Origin: Symsagittifera roscoffensis
Lineage: Eukaryota > Xenacoelomorpha > Acoela > Convolutidae
DNA: 24,625 bases
Direction of reading: 5' to 3'
Assembly (NCBI RefSeq): GCF_963678635.1
Contig: NW_026971203.1
Location: 1-24,625 of the forward strand
The position numbers and the translations under genes are program-made. Of the stretch, positions 1 to 11,656 are shown piece after piece. The notes under the pieces were generated by a model, which did not search any database, was not told the DNA's origin, and saw only the letters and a list, made by a program, of their open reading frames with translations. Each line of letters opens with the position of its first letter. The first letter of the stretch is position 1.

Positions 1-1744
1 ATTTTTGCGTCAACAAAACCAATAGCAGCTTGTGAACTTTATATGCAATGCTTAATTATTTCGTGGACAAAAATTGGATTCGTTTTTCGTAAACACATTT
101 GATCAACTTTGAGAAAGTTGTTTTTCCTCTGAGCGGTTGAAAGTTCTGTTCACAAAATGTGAACAGGTTAAAGAAGTGTTCAAAATTTGTCTCACAAAGA
201 GAGAAAGAATATAAATCCTGGCTTGTGATTGGTCAATTTAAATCAAGTGCCCTAATTGACTAAGATTGGTGTCGATTAAAATATCCTCTTTATTAGGAAA
301 AAAAATTATTTTTCCAAAAAGCACAAAATATTCTGTTGCCGTTTTTTCTATCAAAAAAAGTGTCCAAGAAACAATGTCACAGTTAGCTTAACACTTTGCA
401 TTACCGTTCTGTTTTTGTTAAACCTTTTTCTACACACTTCTCCATATAGCAACTGTTTTGACATTTTTTGAACAGATTTTTGATTGTGTAGAAAATTCTT
501 CTGCCACCGCATAGTCAAGAAATATATCAAACAAAATATTAACACTTCGAAGACAATTTAAAGCAACGAAAATTTTTTTTACCAAAAAGAAAAAATATAG
601 AAATGATAACTTGTGATTGGTCTATTTAAACCCTATTCACTGGCAGTTTGTTGGTCGATGTGTTTATATTTGTTTTTTTTTGTGGAGAATAACATAGCTA
701 TCTTCTTTCCTTTTCCAGTAAAAAAATATTGGCGTTTGCTTTAAGAATTGCACAAAACTATTTACATTTTGCGAAGGCTACTGTAGCACATTGCAAGCTT
801 GTTCATGAACAAGTTCAAATAGCACTTGCTTTTACAGTTTGTGAACAAACTTATGCAACGAATAAATGTTTTTTCTTTCCTTGCATTGTTGAAACTAATT
901 TCTCAAACTTGACTGTTATTACTTGCATCTTCGGACAAACAAACTCTTTCATCATTCCAAACAGCATTAGGAGAGAGAGCCCTTGAGTCTTTAATGGCAT
1001 TAATGTTCAAATCTTATAGGAGGCGTTACGTATCCCTAAAATGAGAGAAACAGTAACAAAAGGATTTTTGTTTTCAACTATCAGAACAAATGGTCTAGAA
1101 CATACAAACTCTTCTTGAAAATTATTAAACTTTTAAAAACTTGATTTAAAGCATACACAGTTTGAACGAAGGAGTTAATAATTGTCGGGGCGCTGAAACA
1201 GGGACGCAAATAAAACTGGTATGAAAAGGAAAGACGAATCTGGAACAATAAACCAAAAATTGCAAGAATTTCAAACAGTAATTCTTACAATTTGAAGTTG
1301 AGTTGATCTCAGGGCAAACTTTACATACGTTTAGCTCTGGAGAATTAATTGTATCCGGTTGACATAGAGCAATATCCTTAAGGACTTGTCATTTGCGAAT
1401 TCAAAGAATCACAATATGAATAAAAAAAAACATAAAAACCCTTGCTGTGAAGTTCTTAGCTCTTTGACTCGCGACAAATGATCTCCACAGACAAAATGAC
1501 AATTCGTCGATCGGCAGACTTCTTCATGTGCGATTGCCATTTAGTTCATTTTGAAGATTGTGACAATGATATTTTATAAAGTTTTATTCATAACAAATTG
1601 GCTGACAGTTACAGATTTTGGTAACTTAATTCAGTTCAAGGGTGTTGGGAGAGTTTTTCTAACTCTCTTTTTTGAAAAAGTCTGCTGTCTATTTTTTAAG
1701 CTTAAAATACCTCGAGTGTTTGATTCTTAGGACAAAATTCAGAT
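1..1744. other. AT-rich non-coding DNA, no gene recognised
   Basis: No reading frame here shows recognisable protein character, and no structural RNA was seen. One 21-nt motif, CTTGTGATTGGTC-A/T-ATTTAAA, occurs at 222-242 and 610-630 with a single mismatch; it contains a reversed CCAAT box and AT-rich TATA-like sequence. It could be a promoter pair or an old repeat, with no coding region to support a promoter reading. Confidence 0.5.
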
Positions 1745-2170
1745 GAGAAACGGATTCCCAGCAAGGAAAAGCATGAACGAAAATTAACGATTAGTCGAAA
1801 AACATTTAAAAAAACAGCGGTAACAGGCGAGACTGGAATACGAATCAAAGAGTCTGAGATTCTCAGCAGTGGAAGAATTGAAACAATCGAACGCGGACTC
1901 TTCATGACATCTTGAGCGTACCAATGGGCGTTTTACCTGTTTTGACATCAAAACTTTGGTTACATTGTGTATGTGTACCTGAAACTAATCAAGATGGACT
2001 CAACAGGATATTGGTTATGTGTCAATCAAAAGATTCTTAGCCAATGACGGCTTTCTCGGCAATGAGTTTTCGGCAATGACGGCTTTCTATGGGACACTCC
2101 ATTTAGACTTTTTAGGGCACGCGGACTTGGAGCAGCGAGGACAATTCGAGAGCACGCTAGTCGCTAGCAT
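1745..2170. repeat. Diverged dispersed repeat, copy A
   Basis: Blocks in this stretch recur in the same order and orientation at 2994-3350. Shared landmarks are GAGAAAC at the left end, TAACAGGCGA followed by TGGAATACGAATCAAA (about 1821-1846), the sequence around GCGGACTTGGAGC, and ACGCTAGTCGCTAGCA at the right end. The copies are clearly related but carry many substitutions and indels, so this is an old duplication or two copies of a non-autonomous transposon. No coding capacity, terminal repeats or target duplications were identified. Confidence 0.6.
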
Positions 2171-2993
2171 CTTCTCAATCGTCAAGACTTTTGGAGTACA
2201 AAGAGGCGGTGACAGTCCAGATCATAAGAAAAAGAGGTCGACCCAGAGGCAGGGGTAGACAAGTTGGATGCTTTCACTCAGTCTCGGGAAAATAAAGTTT
2301 TCCCAGTAGTTGACATATGGCGCAGCTGACCGGTTGAACGATTTTGTTCGGCTGACCTATTTTTCTTCTCAAATGGATTGTCCATTGTGAGCCTCTTACT
2401 TTAGTGATAAAAGGAACAACGAGCAAGTTTTGATAGAAGTCAGGCCGGTTGACCTGTATCTGATGGCGTGGAGGTCAAGGAAAGTTCTTATCGAACTGAC
2501 AGCGAAGAGGAGGGCGGTCACACATAGGTGGTAGTTGTTGATGTCACGGACAGGCTGCACCAAATATTGTGAGTTAATCATTAAAAAAAGTTTCCCATTT
2601 TTGATGAACAATTTCTGGTGTAATCCTTTTTGGTGCATTTTGGAAAGTGTGTTCTAGTCTTGTCCCACACCTGCAGCAGAAACAATCAGCTGTTTGAGAT
2701 AGAAATATGACCAAGGCAGTTTTCAAACAAAGGGTTATCGTTTCTCTCGAAAGAGGCAATAACCTTTTGTAGTCTTCCAATGGCAGCTTTCATCAACTGT
2801 CTGATAGTTGACAGAAAAATATTGAGTAAAAACACTTTTATGCAAAACTCACTGAAATAAAGGTAGAGAATCTAGTGATCAGCAGAATTTTTTCAATTTT
2901 CTTATTTCCAAAAAGTTAACTTGTACTTTGGTAATTAGGTCTGTTAGTTATAGATTACAACAATTGTTTAAGTCTATAGTAAACGCTTCAGAG

Positions 2994-3350
2994 GAGAAAC
3001 CAATTCTCAGCAACAAACTAAAGTTAGCAATTGGTCATAATACACTTTAAAACAACAACGATAACAGGCGACATTGGAATACGAATCAAATAGCATGAGA
3101 ATTTCAGCCATGAACAATTTGAAAAATCAAATGGGGACGCTTCATGGTATGTAGTGTATATCTCTACGTATGGTTGTATTGTGTTTGTCTACATTCAAGA
3201 AGACACAACTTGAGATTGGTTGCGAGTCAATCAAATGAGCCTTGCAATTTTGACAATGTCGGCTTTAACTGGTTAAGTCCATCAGGCATCGTAAGGGCCC
3301 GCGGACACGGAGCTGCGAGAAACAATCGGACGCACGCTAGCGGCTAGCAA
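2994..3350. repeat. Diverged dispersed repeat, copy B
   Basis: Second copy of the repeat at 1745-2170, about 1.24 kb away and in direct orientation. Matching blocks are GAGAAAC, AACAGGCGA with TGGAATACGAATCAAA (about 3063-3088), GCGGACACGGAGC (3301-3313) and ACGCTAGCGGCTAGCA at the right edge. It is shorter than copy A because of deletions. The family is not recognised. Confidence 0.6.
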
Positions 3351-3434
3351 CTCTGATTAACCAGCAATCTTCCAGATTTCTGGTTTACAATTCGGCGGCA
3401 TCACTTCGAAACAAAACAAATATGAACAAGGTTT

Positions 3435-3460
3435 CGTTTGACGTACAAGGACGTCAAACG
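3435..3460. repeat. Perfect short hairpin
   Basis: A 10-bp perfect inverted repeat, CGTTTGACGT / ACGTCAAACG, is separated by 6 nt. A third copy of the arm, CGTTTGACGT, follows at 3477-3486. The arms contain the core GACGTC-like sequence of CRE/bZIP sites (TGACGT). Function unknown. Confidence 0.7.
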
Positions 3461-3486
3461 TTAACGAAAAAGGACCCGTTTGACGT

Positions 3487-6400
3487 CCTAAGTATTCGAC
3501 GCCCTGACTGAACTGTAGATGCTGAACAACCGCCGAACTGATTGTGAGATGTTCAAGATGATAACGGTTTCTTTTCGCATGAGATACATCTCAGTCGATG
3601 TACACTAACGACCTATTACACATTCTCAATTTAAACATCAAGTGATATTTTCTCATGTATGTTTCGATGTTTTGTGTCTGACATCTAAACCGCCAAAGAA
3701 GTTAAGTTTAACAAAATACCACTAAGGCCAATCTCACTGATGCATAAAACAACTCTAAAAATAATGGATGTAATGCTTTCATGCATTTAGGAAAAGGAAA
3801 AGGTCGTATTTTATCCTCAGCAATGCGCCACTGCTGGTACTGGTTTTTCCTACAAATCGCCGGAGTTTTATGTAGTTTCTAAAAAGCCACCCATCAAGCT
3901 GTTAGTAGATACTAAGATGCGACCTTTTCGACTTTGGAATCACAGGTAGACAAACCTAAAGGATAAAGTATTTTTGTCGTTGCTGATAAAAGAACTGCAA
4001 TTAAACTTGGAAAATTTTTATTTAGTGTAAGGGTTGTTCTTTATGACCCAGCTTAAGTTTTACTAACCATATATTCTTTCAATATCATTTAGTGCTAAGA
4101 AACTTCAATTGATTACTTAATTCCACCAAATGTTTGTGTTTGGGTGTCAGCAGTACCTGTTTAATTATTTTATCTGTATCTCTCCCCACAATGGGGCGGT
4201 TAAAGATATTGTTGGAAAAAACCCGCACTGTTCTGACCTTCTCATTTTTACGCATCAAAATCTGCACTCTTGCAACAAATTGATACGATGACGATAATTG
4301 CCCAACTGCTGCACTTACAATTGGACAAGAACGCAGCTTGGAAGCACTTTGTGGAGCTCGAAAACGAAAATCAATTTTGTCCAAAGCACCAATCAGCCCT
4401 TGCAAGCTGTCACACAAAAACAAATAAAAACATTTAAAAAATTCAACAAAAAATTGCACGGCAATCTCTGGAGCATAATGGACCTTTGATTACCTTGAAA
4501 AACTGTCAAATGTCGGTTTGCTCAAAATAAACTATATTCTGTGAATTAACTAAAGCTTATGACTCTTGTCTTACTGTGTTTCAACGGTGGTCAACAAAAA
4601 CATATAGATTTGTTGTATGCTCAGGATACAGTAGGAAATGTGAATTTAATAATAACAATAAAAAACCTATTTAGACTTGCGTGTACTGTTCTGCTTTTCA
4701 TAAAAATATTTCAACAACTCAGCTTAAATGATAATGCCAAGCCAGCAAATGCATATTGTGCAGACAAGCTGAATTTAGAAATGGAAGCGGTCAATTTGAT
4801 TCGTATCATTTTGATTCGCGCCTTAAACACCAGTCAGCCTCTAAAAGCATTTTTATTTCCAAAACAAAAATTGTGTGATCGAGAGGTTGTTTTTAAGAGT
4901 TTTTGATTGCTTATCCTATTTCTCTTTATATTTTTTTGGTGATCATGAACGTGTGAAAGAGTGCGAATAGCTTGAAAACTTGGAAGCGGACTCGATTTTG
5001 CCTATTCTTGAATGGTTATATAAAAAAAAACATGGCATTCCAAAGGTTGTTTCAATGGACAATCAAGATATTTCTACTACGATGTCGAATATTAGAGGTT
5101 TATTGACTTCTTTTTCTTCGTTCCTGTTGCCCTTCGTAAACAATCAAAAAATTTCGCGCTTACTGACATAAGAAAGTAATTTTTTTTTCAGTACCTAGCT
5201 TTCAGATTGTCAATTGATCAAGAAAAAATAAATTCAGGTAAAAGTCAACAGACTGCCATTTTCGACAGAACTTTTGGCCACAGTTTTCCTGGTAATCCGA
5301 AGACTGCGATCGTTTTAATCAATTGTCATCCACAATAGAAGCAAAGTTTGCCCAGGAAGCGCATCATGTTGTTTTTACCAAGCATCACGGGTAAAAGGGC
5401 AATTTACCTCTGAATGCTTTTGGGGTAGCCATCATGAAAAACAACCAACTGTTAAGAATTTTCTAAGTGGCACGATCAAAAGCGACATAATTATCAGCAG
5501 TTTAAAAAAATATGTATATTTTTCAAGGATTTCATAGAATACTGTCACTCAGACGTGGAGTTATTAACTAAACATGTTGTTTGGTTTCAAAGTTTGAACA
5601 AATCAATCGGCAACGGAGTTTAACCATTCAAAAAAGCGTTTACTGCTGCGTTTACATGCGTTTACTTTCACAGGCAGCTTTTTATACCTATGAAAACAAT
5701 TCTAATATATCCGAATAATGGTTGTCGATCTCGGGAGGCTACATATTTTACTGCTTTACAATGATTGACCTATAGTGAAAGCCAGTAAAGTTTAAAAAAA
5801 AATTTTTTGTCAGGTATAAAATTTATAATTTGAGAGCAGCGAAATGTTTCGTGCAAAGTTGATGATTAGTTCTAAAATTTTCTGATCATGGAGACTAACC
5901 ATCAAGTCTTAATTCCATTCAAAGATTAAAAAAACTACTCATCAAGCAAGTATCTATGGTTTTTCTGTTCGCTATTATCGCCAAAATGGACCAAAACTTT
6001 ATCCAATTTATAATTCTTTCAAGAAAAACAAAAATTAACGAAGAAAGATTTGTGGCTGTTTAAAATAAAAATAGCTCAATTTTTTTATACCGAAATAGAT
6101 CAATGAGGAAGCCGTGTGAAAACAAACGAAGACGAGTTCATCGTTGAGATATGTGAAAAAGAAATGCGAGTGTGGTATCGGGTCTTAGTAACAGAATTAA
6201 TTACTAGAAACGAAAACAACACAGTGTTTTTTAGGAAACTACTGTGACTGGTGAATTAAAATTACCACTGTTAAATGACTATCGATATGTATATGTAGTG
6301 GATGTGAGTACCTGGAACTGTGAAAATAGAAGCAGCTTCCTCTTCAAAAAAAAACAAAAACATTTTTTGAAGATTGAAACTAAAGCGATCGGCTGGCCGA

Positions 6401-8039
6401 AATTTTGCGGTTGCCCGCCTGAGAAGTTGTGTCACCATAAGACGATTTACCTCTTTTTTCAATCTTTGAAGATATCTAGTTCGATCTTGACTAAATTGAT
6501 TACAATGAAGGTCTTCGTATAATTTCGAAAGTCTTCAAGAACTTCTAAAAATAACTCGGAATGCTACAAAAAAAATTGCCAAAAACTCGTTATACAAATA
6601 GTTACAATGATTTTATTGATTCTCTTACTTCGATCAACACAAAAGTGCTAGCAGCAATATTTGTGGGGTATGACATGATGTGTCTGCATTATGAAAAAAT
6701 CTATGGAGTTGCTGATTCTGCCCAGAAGTGTAATATATATTGGCCGGATTTACAAAAGTTCTTGCAAGCACAATTCTCCTTGGGTAAACGCAGCAATTGA
6801 AAACGACGACACTAATAGATACTACATTAGGTCATTGATGAAATAGAGGACACAGAACAGAGGCATCCGATTAGGACACGTCAGAAGACACACCGAAAGC
6901 ATTGACATTTTGAAACTTTACAGTGAGAGAACTAAACTGTTTTGTTCGACTGGCCTTCACATGCGAAGCATAACTGAATATAACTTAAGAAAAGTCAAAA
7001 TTATATCGAGTTATTGAGAAAAAAAAATTTTGTAAAGCTTTGAAGAAACAAAAAGTCTAGGTCCATTCGATGTTCAATTTGCACAAGAAGGTTAAAAATC
7101 TCATTTTGCAAAAAAGCAACATGCAATAAACGTGTTGTTCGTCTAGAATCGGCAAGAGTTATTCCACTAGGATACCGCTCACGCTATTTTTTTCGGAATT
7201 TTTTTTTGGAATTCCAGCACAAAAAAAATAATGAAGGCAATCCATTTGCTCGAAACATTGCTTTAAAAATTAACAAACAAGGCTGTTTTTATATCCAAAT
7301 TGGGTGGTTTTGCTGTAGAGAATCTAATCTTGATGTGAATCAATCTTTTTGCGAAATCTCATGCGAACAAGACTAACTGTACTCATTAGAAAACATAAGG
7401 TTTTTCTAACAATCATACTACTGATTGAAACATCTGCAGTTTCATGCTATACTATAGAAATCTATCGACTTCGTTGGAAGAAAAACTACCCGAAAACAGT
7501 CTAATGATGCAGCGGCAGCATTCGAGCAAGAGTAACAGAAAAAACTGAAACAGCAGTCGGAATTTGTGTAGTTTTGTTTTGGGAGAAGCAAAGACAGGTG
7601 AAGACGCACACGGCAATCAAAACCAAAATCTGGGGGAGAAGAGCCCACCAATGAAGAAAAGTCGAACCTCCTCTCATCATGAAATCACCCAAAAAGTAGC
7701 AGACCATGGAAGAAAATACAGGCAAAAACCCGCAAGCAGAGGCGCTATGCGAAAGCACTGACAAGGGAGAATGGTTGCCACGAAGTGCAGAAGCATTCAG
7801 CACCATGGAAGTGCTCGGTGTTCGAGGTCAATAGATCTTGGAAAGAGATATCTGTTAAAAGGAATGGGAACAAAAAGTAAATCCATGAAAATGCATGTCG
7901 GTCGACATAGTAGACCTATGGGACACCTTTCAGAGCAATGCGCTGTAGGAGGATGAGAGTGTCAACCAAGGAATTTCGTCCTGATGAAACAGCAAAACTG
8001 AAGAAGTGACAAATTTAGAAAAAAGCGACTGCTCAAAAA
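3487..8039. other. Gene-poor AT-rich DNA
   Basis: Apart from the weak exon candidate at 4157-4406, no frame in this stretch gave a recognisable protein. Short open frames exist on both strands, but their composition is that of AT-rich background with lysine, phenylalanine and asparagine runs. From about 7500 rightwards the plus strand becomes purine-rich and grades into the LINE, whose 5' part may begin here. Confidence 0.45.
4157..4406 (-). CDS. Possible internal exon of an unknown gene
   Basis: On the minus strand a pyrimidine-rich tract ending TTTTTGTGTGACAG precedes position 4406, and the frame stays open to CAG|GTACTG at 4157/4156, a good donor. The 250-nt segment would start on the third base of a codon, end on a complete codon, and encode about 83 residues. 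They have a balanced, non-repetitive composition, including the stretch GALDKIDFRFRAP. No domain is recognised and no partner exon was found: the donor-like site at about 4497-4487 has no open exon upstream. It may be a chance open frame (124 codons run 4459-4085) or a relic of a host gene. Confidence 0.22.
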
Positions 8040-8327
8040 TTGAAATAAGACAAAAAAATGGAAGGAATGGGCAAAACGGATGGGAAAAAGGAAGAACCCG
8101 ACAACCTGAGCGCGAGTGGCATTAACAACTGGAGCAGATTCTGCGAAGTTCTACGGATGGTTGCCAAAAGCTCAGCTGAGGTAATTCAGTTTACTGAATA
8201 CAAGAAACAACCAAGGGATTCAACGGGATCAAAGTTTATGACTAATATGGCGTGCTGATGCACGAGGGAAAAAGGCTTGTTGCTCTGTGACGGTTGATTG
8301 GAGTGCGGAAGGAGAAACACGGCAGGG

Positions 8328-8800
8328 AAGGTCAACGTGGTGAGATTTGTTGCAGCGTACCCACCAGTGTGCAAAACACATACTCGGGATTTCACTGAGT
8401 AAAGGGAGAAACTGGCAGAAATTATGTTGCCAAACAATCTACTGGTAAATGGCGGAGATTCCAACTCCACTGTCGGTACAAAAATGCCACGAGCAGAGAT
8501 GAGGTGGCCGGCTAGTTTGAAATGGGCAGAGTGCTTATTGCAGGTAGAGACATGATAGAGTAAGGCTGTGCACACTGCTCACTTGGATAAGCTCGTTCTC
8601 AGCCAGAACAACGGAGATACATTGAAGAACCCGAAGTTGAAACTTTGGCACGAGACAGACGGCTCTCTGACTAAACAGAAAGAAAAAAGATGCGGGTTTA
8701 AGCATGTCCGTTTAGTAGGGGCCGACAACGTGAGAGATCACACTGTGGCAAAAGATACTAAAGAACAGCCTCGAAAAATATCAACATACAACTCCAAAAT
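8328..8800 (+). pseudogene. LINE endonuclease domain (APE family), decayed
   Basis: In the frame starting at 8328 the translation has VNVVRFVAAYPPV, matching the strand that precedes the 'YaP' loop of LINE endonucleases. It continues to LLVNGGDSNSTVG (8441-8478), the counterpart of the GDFNxxVG box; the usual Phe is Ser here. An in-frame stop lies between them (about 8401) and two adjacent stops at about 8550. In another frame at about 8640-8760, LWHETDG precedes HVRLVGADNVRDH, the counterpart of the GADxxSDH box that holds the catalytic Asp-His pair. The Ser before Asp-His is Arg here. These features identify the family and show that it is inactive. Confidence 0.7.
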
Positions 8801-9289
8801 TTCGTAATTGAATGAAATAATGGGAACAATGGAGAGACCTCAACACCAGGAGAAAAACCAGGTACCTATCAAGAAGCAATCATGGAGACTCGACACTTGG
8901 ACCGAAGCAATAAAACAGTGCATGGAAGCTGAGGTTTAGATATGTGGGCAAAAAGCCATAAAAAATCAAATGCATGCATGAACTCCAAAAGCGGATCTCT
9001 CAAGTATTTGGAGACAAAAAAAAGTAGAAAGGCCCGAGGGATGACACAAAGGGCTATACAGGTGTGTGCCTGTTTGAAATGGCCAAAAGGTCGATTGCAC
9101 GAGTCTGGAGACGAGGCTGCGAGAGTGGACCAAACCCAAAGAAACAACGGATGAAAAAGAAATCGGGTTCAGGGAAGCCGATCCATCACCGACTAGACGC
9201 ATCAAAAAAGAGGAAAAATTGCGCCGGGTCTACGAATACATTGCGGGATGAGAATTAGGTCAACCGAGGGCTATACTTCTAAAAATAAA

Positions 9290-10060
9290 ATGCCTGCCCC
9301 CAAACAAAAGAATTTTTTGATATGGACTGCTGAGCCAACTAGGTTTACCGGAACATGTTCTAATTCAAAGGCCCACATAAAGGAAGACACTTTAGAGTAA
9401 AAGGTCGAAGGTCGACAAGGCCTCATCAATAGCTGGCCACCCGCAAGGGAAGTGAGAGAAGGCTGTGCAAGATCGCCTATCCTCTTCAATGTGTACCACT
9501 TGCAGTAAATGAGGAGGTAAAACCGAAAGGCCAGTAAACTTGCCGCTCAGGAGAGAGGCCTGGAAAGCGGTTATAACTGGGATTTGACACTAGGGAGCAG
9601 CATCCCTCCCAAAGACTTTGGATGAGCATTCCGAAGCTTCAATTTAGAGGACTCCTTGGTCGCCGATGACTCCGCCCTCATTGAGAGAGCCAAATAAAAT
9701 GACAGCGGAAAAGAAAGCTTCAAAGAAACGATGATGCCATGAAGGGAAGGTAGAGTTCATTTCCTTCGCAGCAACTAGCGTTCAAAGTACACTAATGCGT
9801 GAACAGGAATTAACAAGCATTAGGACCAATGCCAGAAGGTCAAATGAGGATATTTAGCCTGGAGCATGGTGAAATATAAGCTCTAGAAATCAAGCCTCTC
9901 AAAGCGGACTCAAGCACTCATAGTTCATACAGTAGTCGAACCGACCATGCTGTTCGACTGCGTTTTGAGACTCTGGCCGCCAACGACATTAGTAAGCTCC
10001 AGATTGTCGCAGACCGAGCATATAATTACGTATGGAACTCTGGAAACCCCCGCAATTGCT
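9290..10060 (+). pseudogene. LINE reverse transcriptase domain, decayed
   Basis: Conserved reverse-transcriptase blocks appear in order across several frames. LLSQLGLPEHVLI (about 9328-9366) matches the helix before the palm. VREGCARSPILFNVY (9452-9496) matches the R-x-G-C-x-x-SP-x-LFN box. LVADDSALIERA (9656-9691) is the active-site YADD box, with Val for Tyr. LIVHTVVEPTMLFDCVLRLW (9917-9976) matches the thumb segment ending in a conserved Trp. Stops and frame changes separate the blocks, for example between 9366 and 9452, so no functional protein is made. This region fixes the element as a non-LTR rather than LTR retrotransposon. Confidence 0.75.
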
Positions 10061-10590
10061 TCGGATGCAAGAGGAGAAAATTAACAGCGTTGAAATTCGG
10101 CAAAAACTTCAAATGGAATCAATGAGGATTAAGATTGAGATAAAAGGCCTGGAATGGCGGACAAAAAGATTATAAAGAAAGTAGCATTGGGATTTTGCGA
10201 AAGAAAAGAGACAGATGTAGAAGCGTCGTGTGGAAACACTATACTATAAGGGAGAAGACGGAAGATAGAAATATTTATCGAAAGGTACAAAGAAATGGAA
10301 AGGGGTGGCTAAGAAACGCACGAAATTCCTTTCCAGTTGGAAGGAGACGTGCAACTGGCATCTGGGAGAAGAGAAACCCAACATGTCCAAAAGGGAGAAG
10401 ATAAAAGAAGAACACAAGTGAGGTTAGCCATGCTGATGAGAGGGCTGCTCTGCAGTCTGCTCTTTGAAGGGCAGCTGAACTAACCACCAGAGAATTTCAC
10501 ATCAAAAAGAGACGCTAGACTATCGCCCAGTGGGCACGGAACACATTCCCGGAGGAAGCGACATTAACTAATCACCACAAAATATGTAAA

Positions 10591-10881
10591 GGGGGACGCA
10601 GAGTACTTTGTCCAATCTGTAAGAAACACCTATCAGTGAAAAACAAAGCGAGACATGAAGGATCTTGCAAACAGAGAACTTCAACCAATGAACGACGCAA
10701 CAGTAATCGGGAGGTATTTGAGAACGAGAGAAGAGGTACAATGCGACCGCACTGCCAAATCTTCGTTAGCATGAACGGGATATCGAGACCCCAAAAAGCT
10801 TGGCTATGGAAACGGCAATCAAAATCCCCTAATGGGACGTTACTGGAAACGATACCAAACGAAAAGTCGGCATGTTGCTGA
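10591..10881 (+). pseudogene. LINE C-terminal zinc-finger tail
   Basis: This open stretch of about 97 codons lies just downstream of the LINE reverse transcriptase and ends in two stops near 10880. It begins with a C-x2-C-x11-H-x3-C finger (VLCPICKKHLSV then H and C). Further on, PHCQIFVSMNGISRP looks like a second finger whose first Cys and final His have been lost. It is rich in Arg, Lys and Asn. LINE tails with such fingers are thought to bind the template RNA. The reading as an ORF2 C-terminus rests on position and strand; no overlapping frame joins it to the reverse transcriptase. Confidence 0.45.
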
Positions 10882-11040
10882 TGAAGCAGAACCAGTAACA
10901 AGCAACAACAGAAAACAGAAACCTTTTTCATGAAACACTTTAGCCAACAGAACGATGTCCTGGTGTTTCCCCACACTAACAACGAATTTTACTTGGAGAA
11001 TCGCTCCACTATGAAACAGCCCTCAGCGCTTGTCTCGCTT

Positions 11041-11360
11041 CTTTAAGCGTCAACGGTAAAAGTGGTAGCATTAAGAATCGTCAAAACCATTATGTTGCGC
11101 TGGTAGACATGAAACCGATAATGGTTATTTCGATACGTCATGTGTATAGTTCAATTTTTTTCATAAATAAACATCTTTTTTAGTTTTTTGGTCAATGTGT
11201 AGCATGCTTGATCATTTTTTAGTTAAGTTATTTTTTAAGATTCAGTTCTTAGTTTCAAATTGCTTGCCAAATGAGGTTTTGAGCTCGTTGCTACAAGAAA
11301 TAAATTCATTTCATCTTTTTTTTTGAAACGCTACACTTGAAGAAAATCATGGTTAACAGC
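11041..11360. other. Non-coding AT-rich DNA
   Basis: Nothing recognisable: T-rich tracts and no frame with protein character. If the NIDO-type gene at 12.2-14.4 kb continues leftwards, this is part of its intron 3. Confidence 0.4.
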
Positions 11361-11504
11361 GTGGGATGGTGGAACTAGGAGGTTGGGGACTAGGTGGATG
11401 CGTAGGTGAGAGGGGTGGGTGAAGATATAAGTGGTGATGAGATGTGAGGGTTAGCGTAGGTAGGGTGGGTAGGTGGGGGGAGGAGGTAGGTGTGCGGATG
11501 GGCG
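11361..11504 (+). repeat. G-rich, C-poor simple tract
   Basis: About 145 bp in which the plus strand is dominated by runs of two to six G separated by one to three A or T, in GGTGGG- and GTAGG-like words. It is irregular, with no fixed period. The many G-runs make G-quadruplex formation plausible. The minus strand, the sense strand of the neighbouring gene, is correspondingly C-rich. Confidence 0.6.
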
Positions 11505-11656
11505 TAATTTTTTGGGCGTCAAACTTCAGAAAACCTGGGTTTAAACTGTAAGGGATACGGAGAAAAATCGAAAAGTTTTCAATCCTTTTTATTCCATTAT
11601 AATGGGTTTTAAATGGATTAAAATTGATTAATTTCTCCTAAAAATAGTGAAATGCT

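Larger units (their letters stand above)
8040..10990 (+). mobile_element. Degenerate APE-type non-LTR retrotransposon (LINE)
   Basis: Pieces of a LINE ORF2 appear on the plus strand in the canonical order: apurinic-type endonuclease (8328-8800), reverse transcriptase with its conserved boxes (about 9310-9980), a thumb/linker region, and a zinc-finger-like tail (10591-10881). The pieces lie in different frames and are broken by stop codons, so the copy is dead. The plus strand is strikingly purine-rich, unlike the flanks. The outer limits are estimates: the 5' end may reach about 7500, and no poly(A) tail or target-site duplication was recognised at the 3' end. The endonuclease class excludes R2-type (restriction-like endonuclease) elements; the clade was not assigned. 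Confidence 0.75.

Noticed and set aside
729-986. 85-codon plus-strand frame preceded by a good acceptor (CTTTCCTTTTCCAG at about 705-718)
   Set aside because: The acceptor leads into an A-rich stretch, the translation shows no recognisable pattern, and no upstream exon was found.
4559-4906. 115-codon plus-strand frame
   Set aside because: No family resemblance, no supporting splice sites, and composition typical of AT-rich background; it may be coincidence.
8186-8575. 129-codon minus-strand frame opposite the LINE
   Set aside because: It is antisense to the LINE endonuclease blocks, and purine bias on the plus strand makes long antisense frames likely.
10572-10982. 136-codon minus-strand frame
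   Set aside because: Antisense shadow of the LINE zinc-finger tail; Leu/Phe/Cys-rich translation without a domain.
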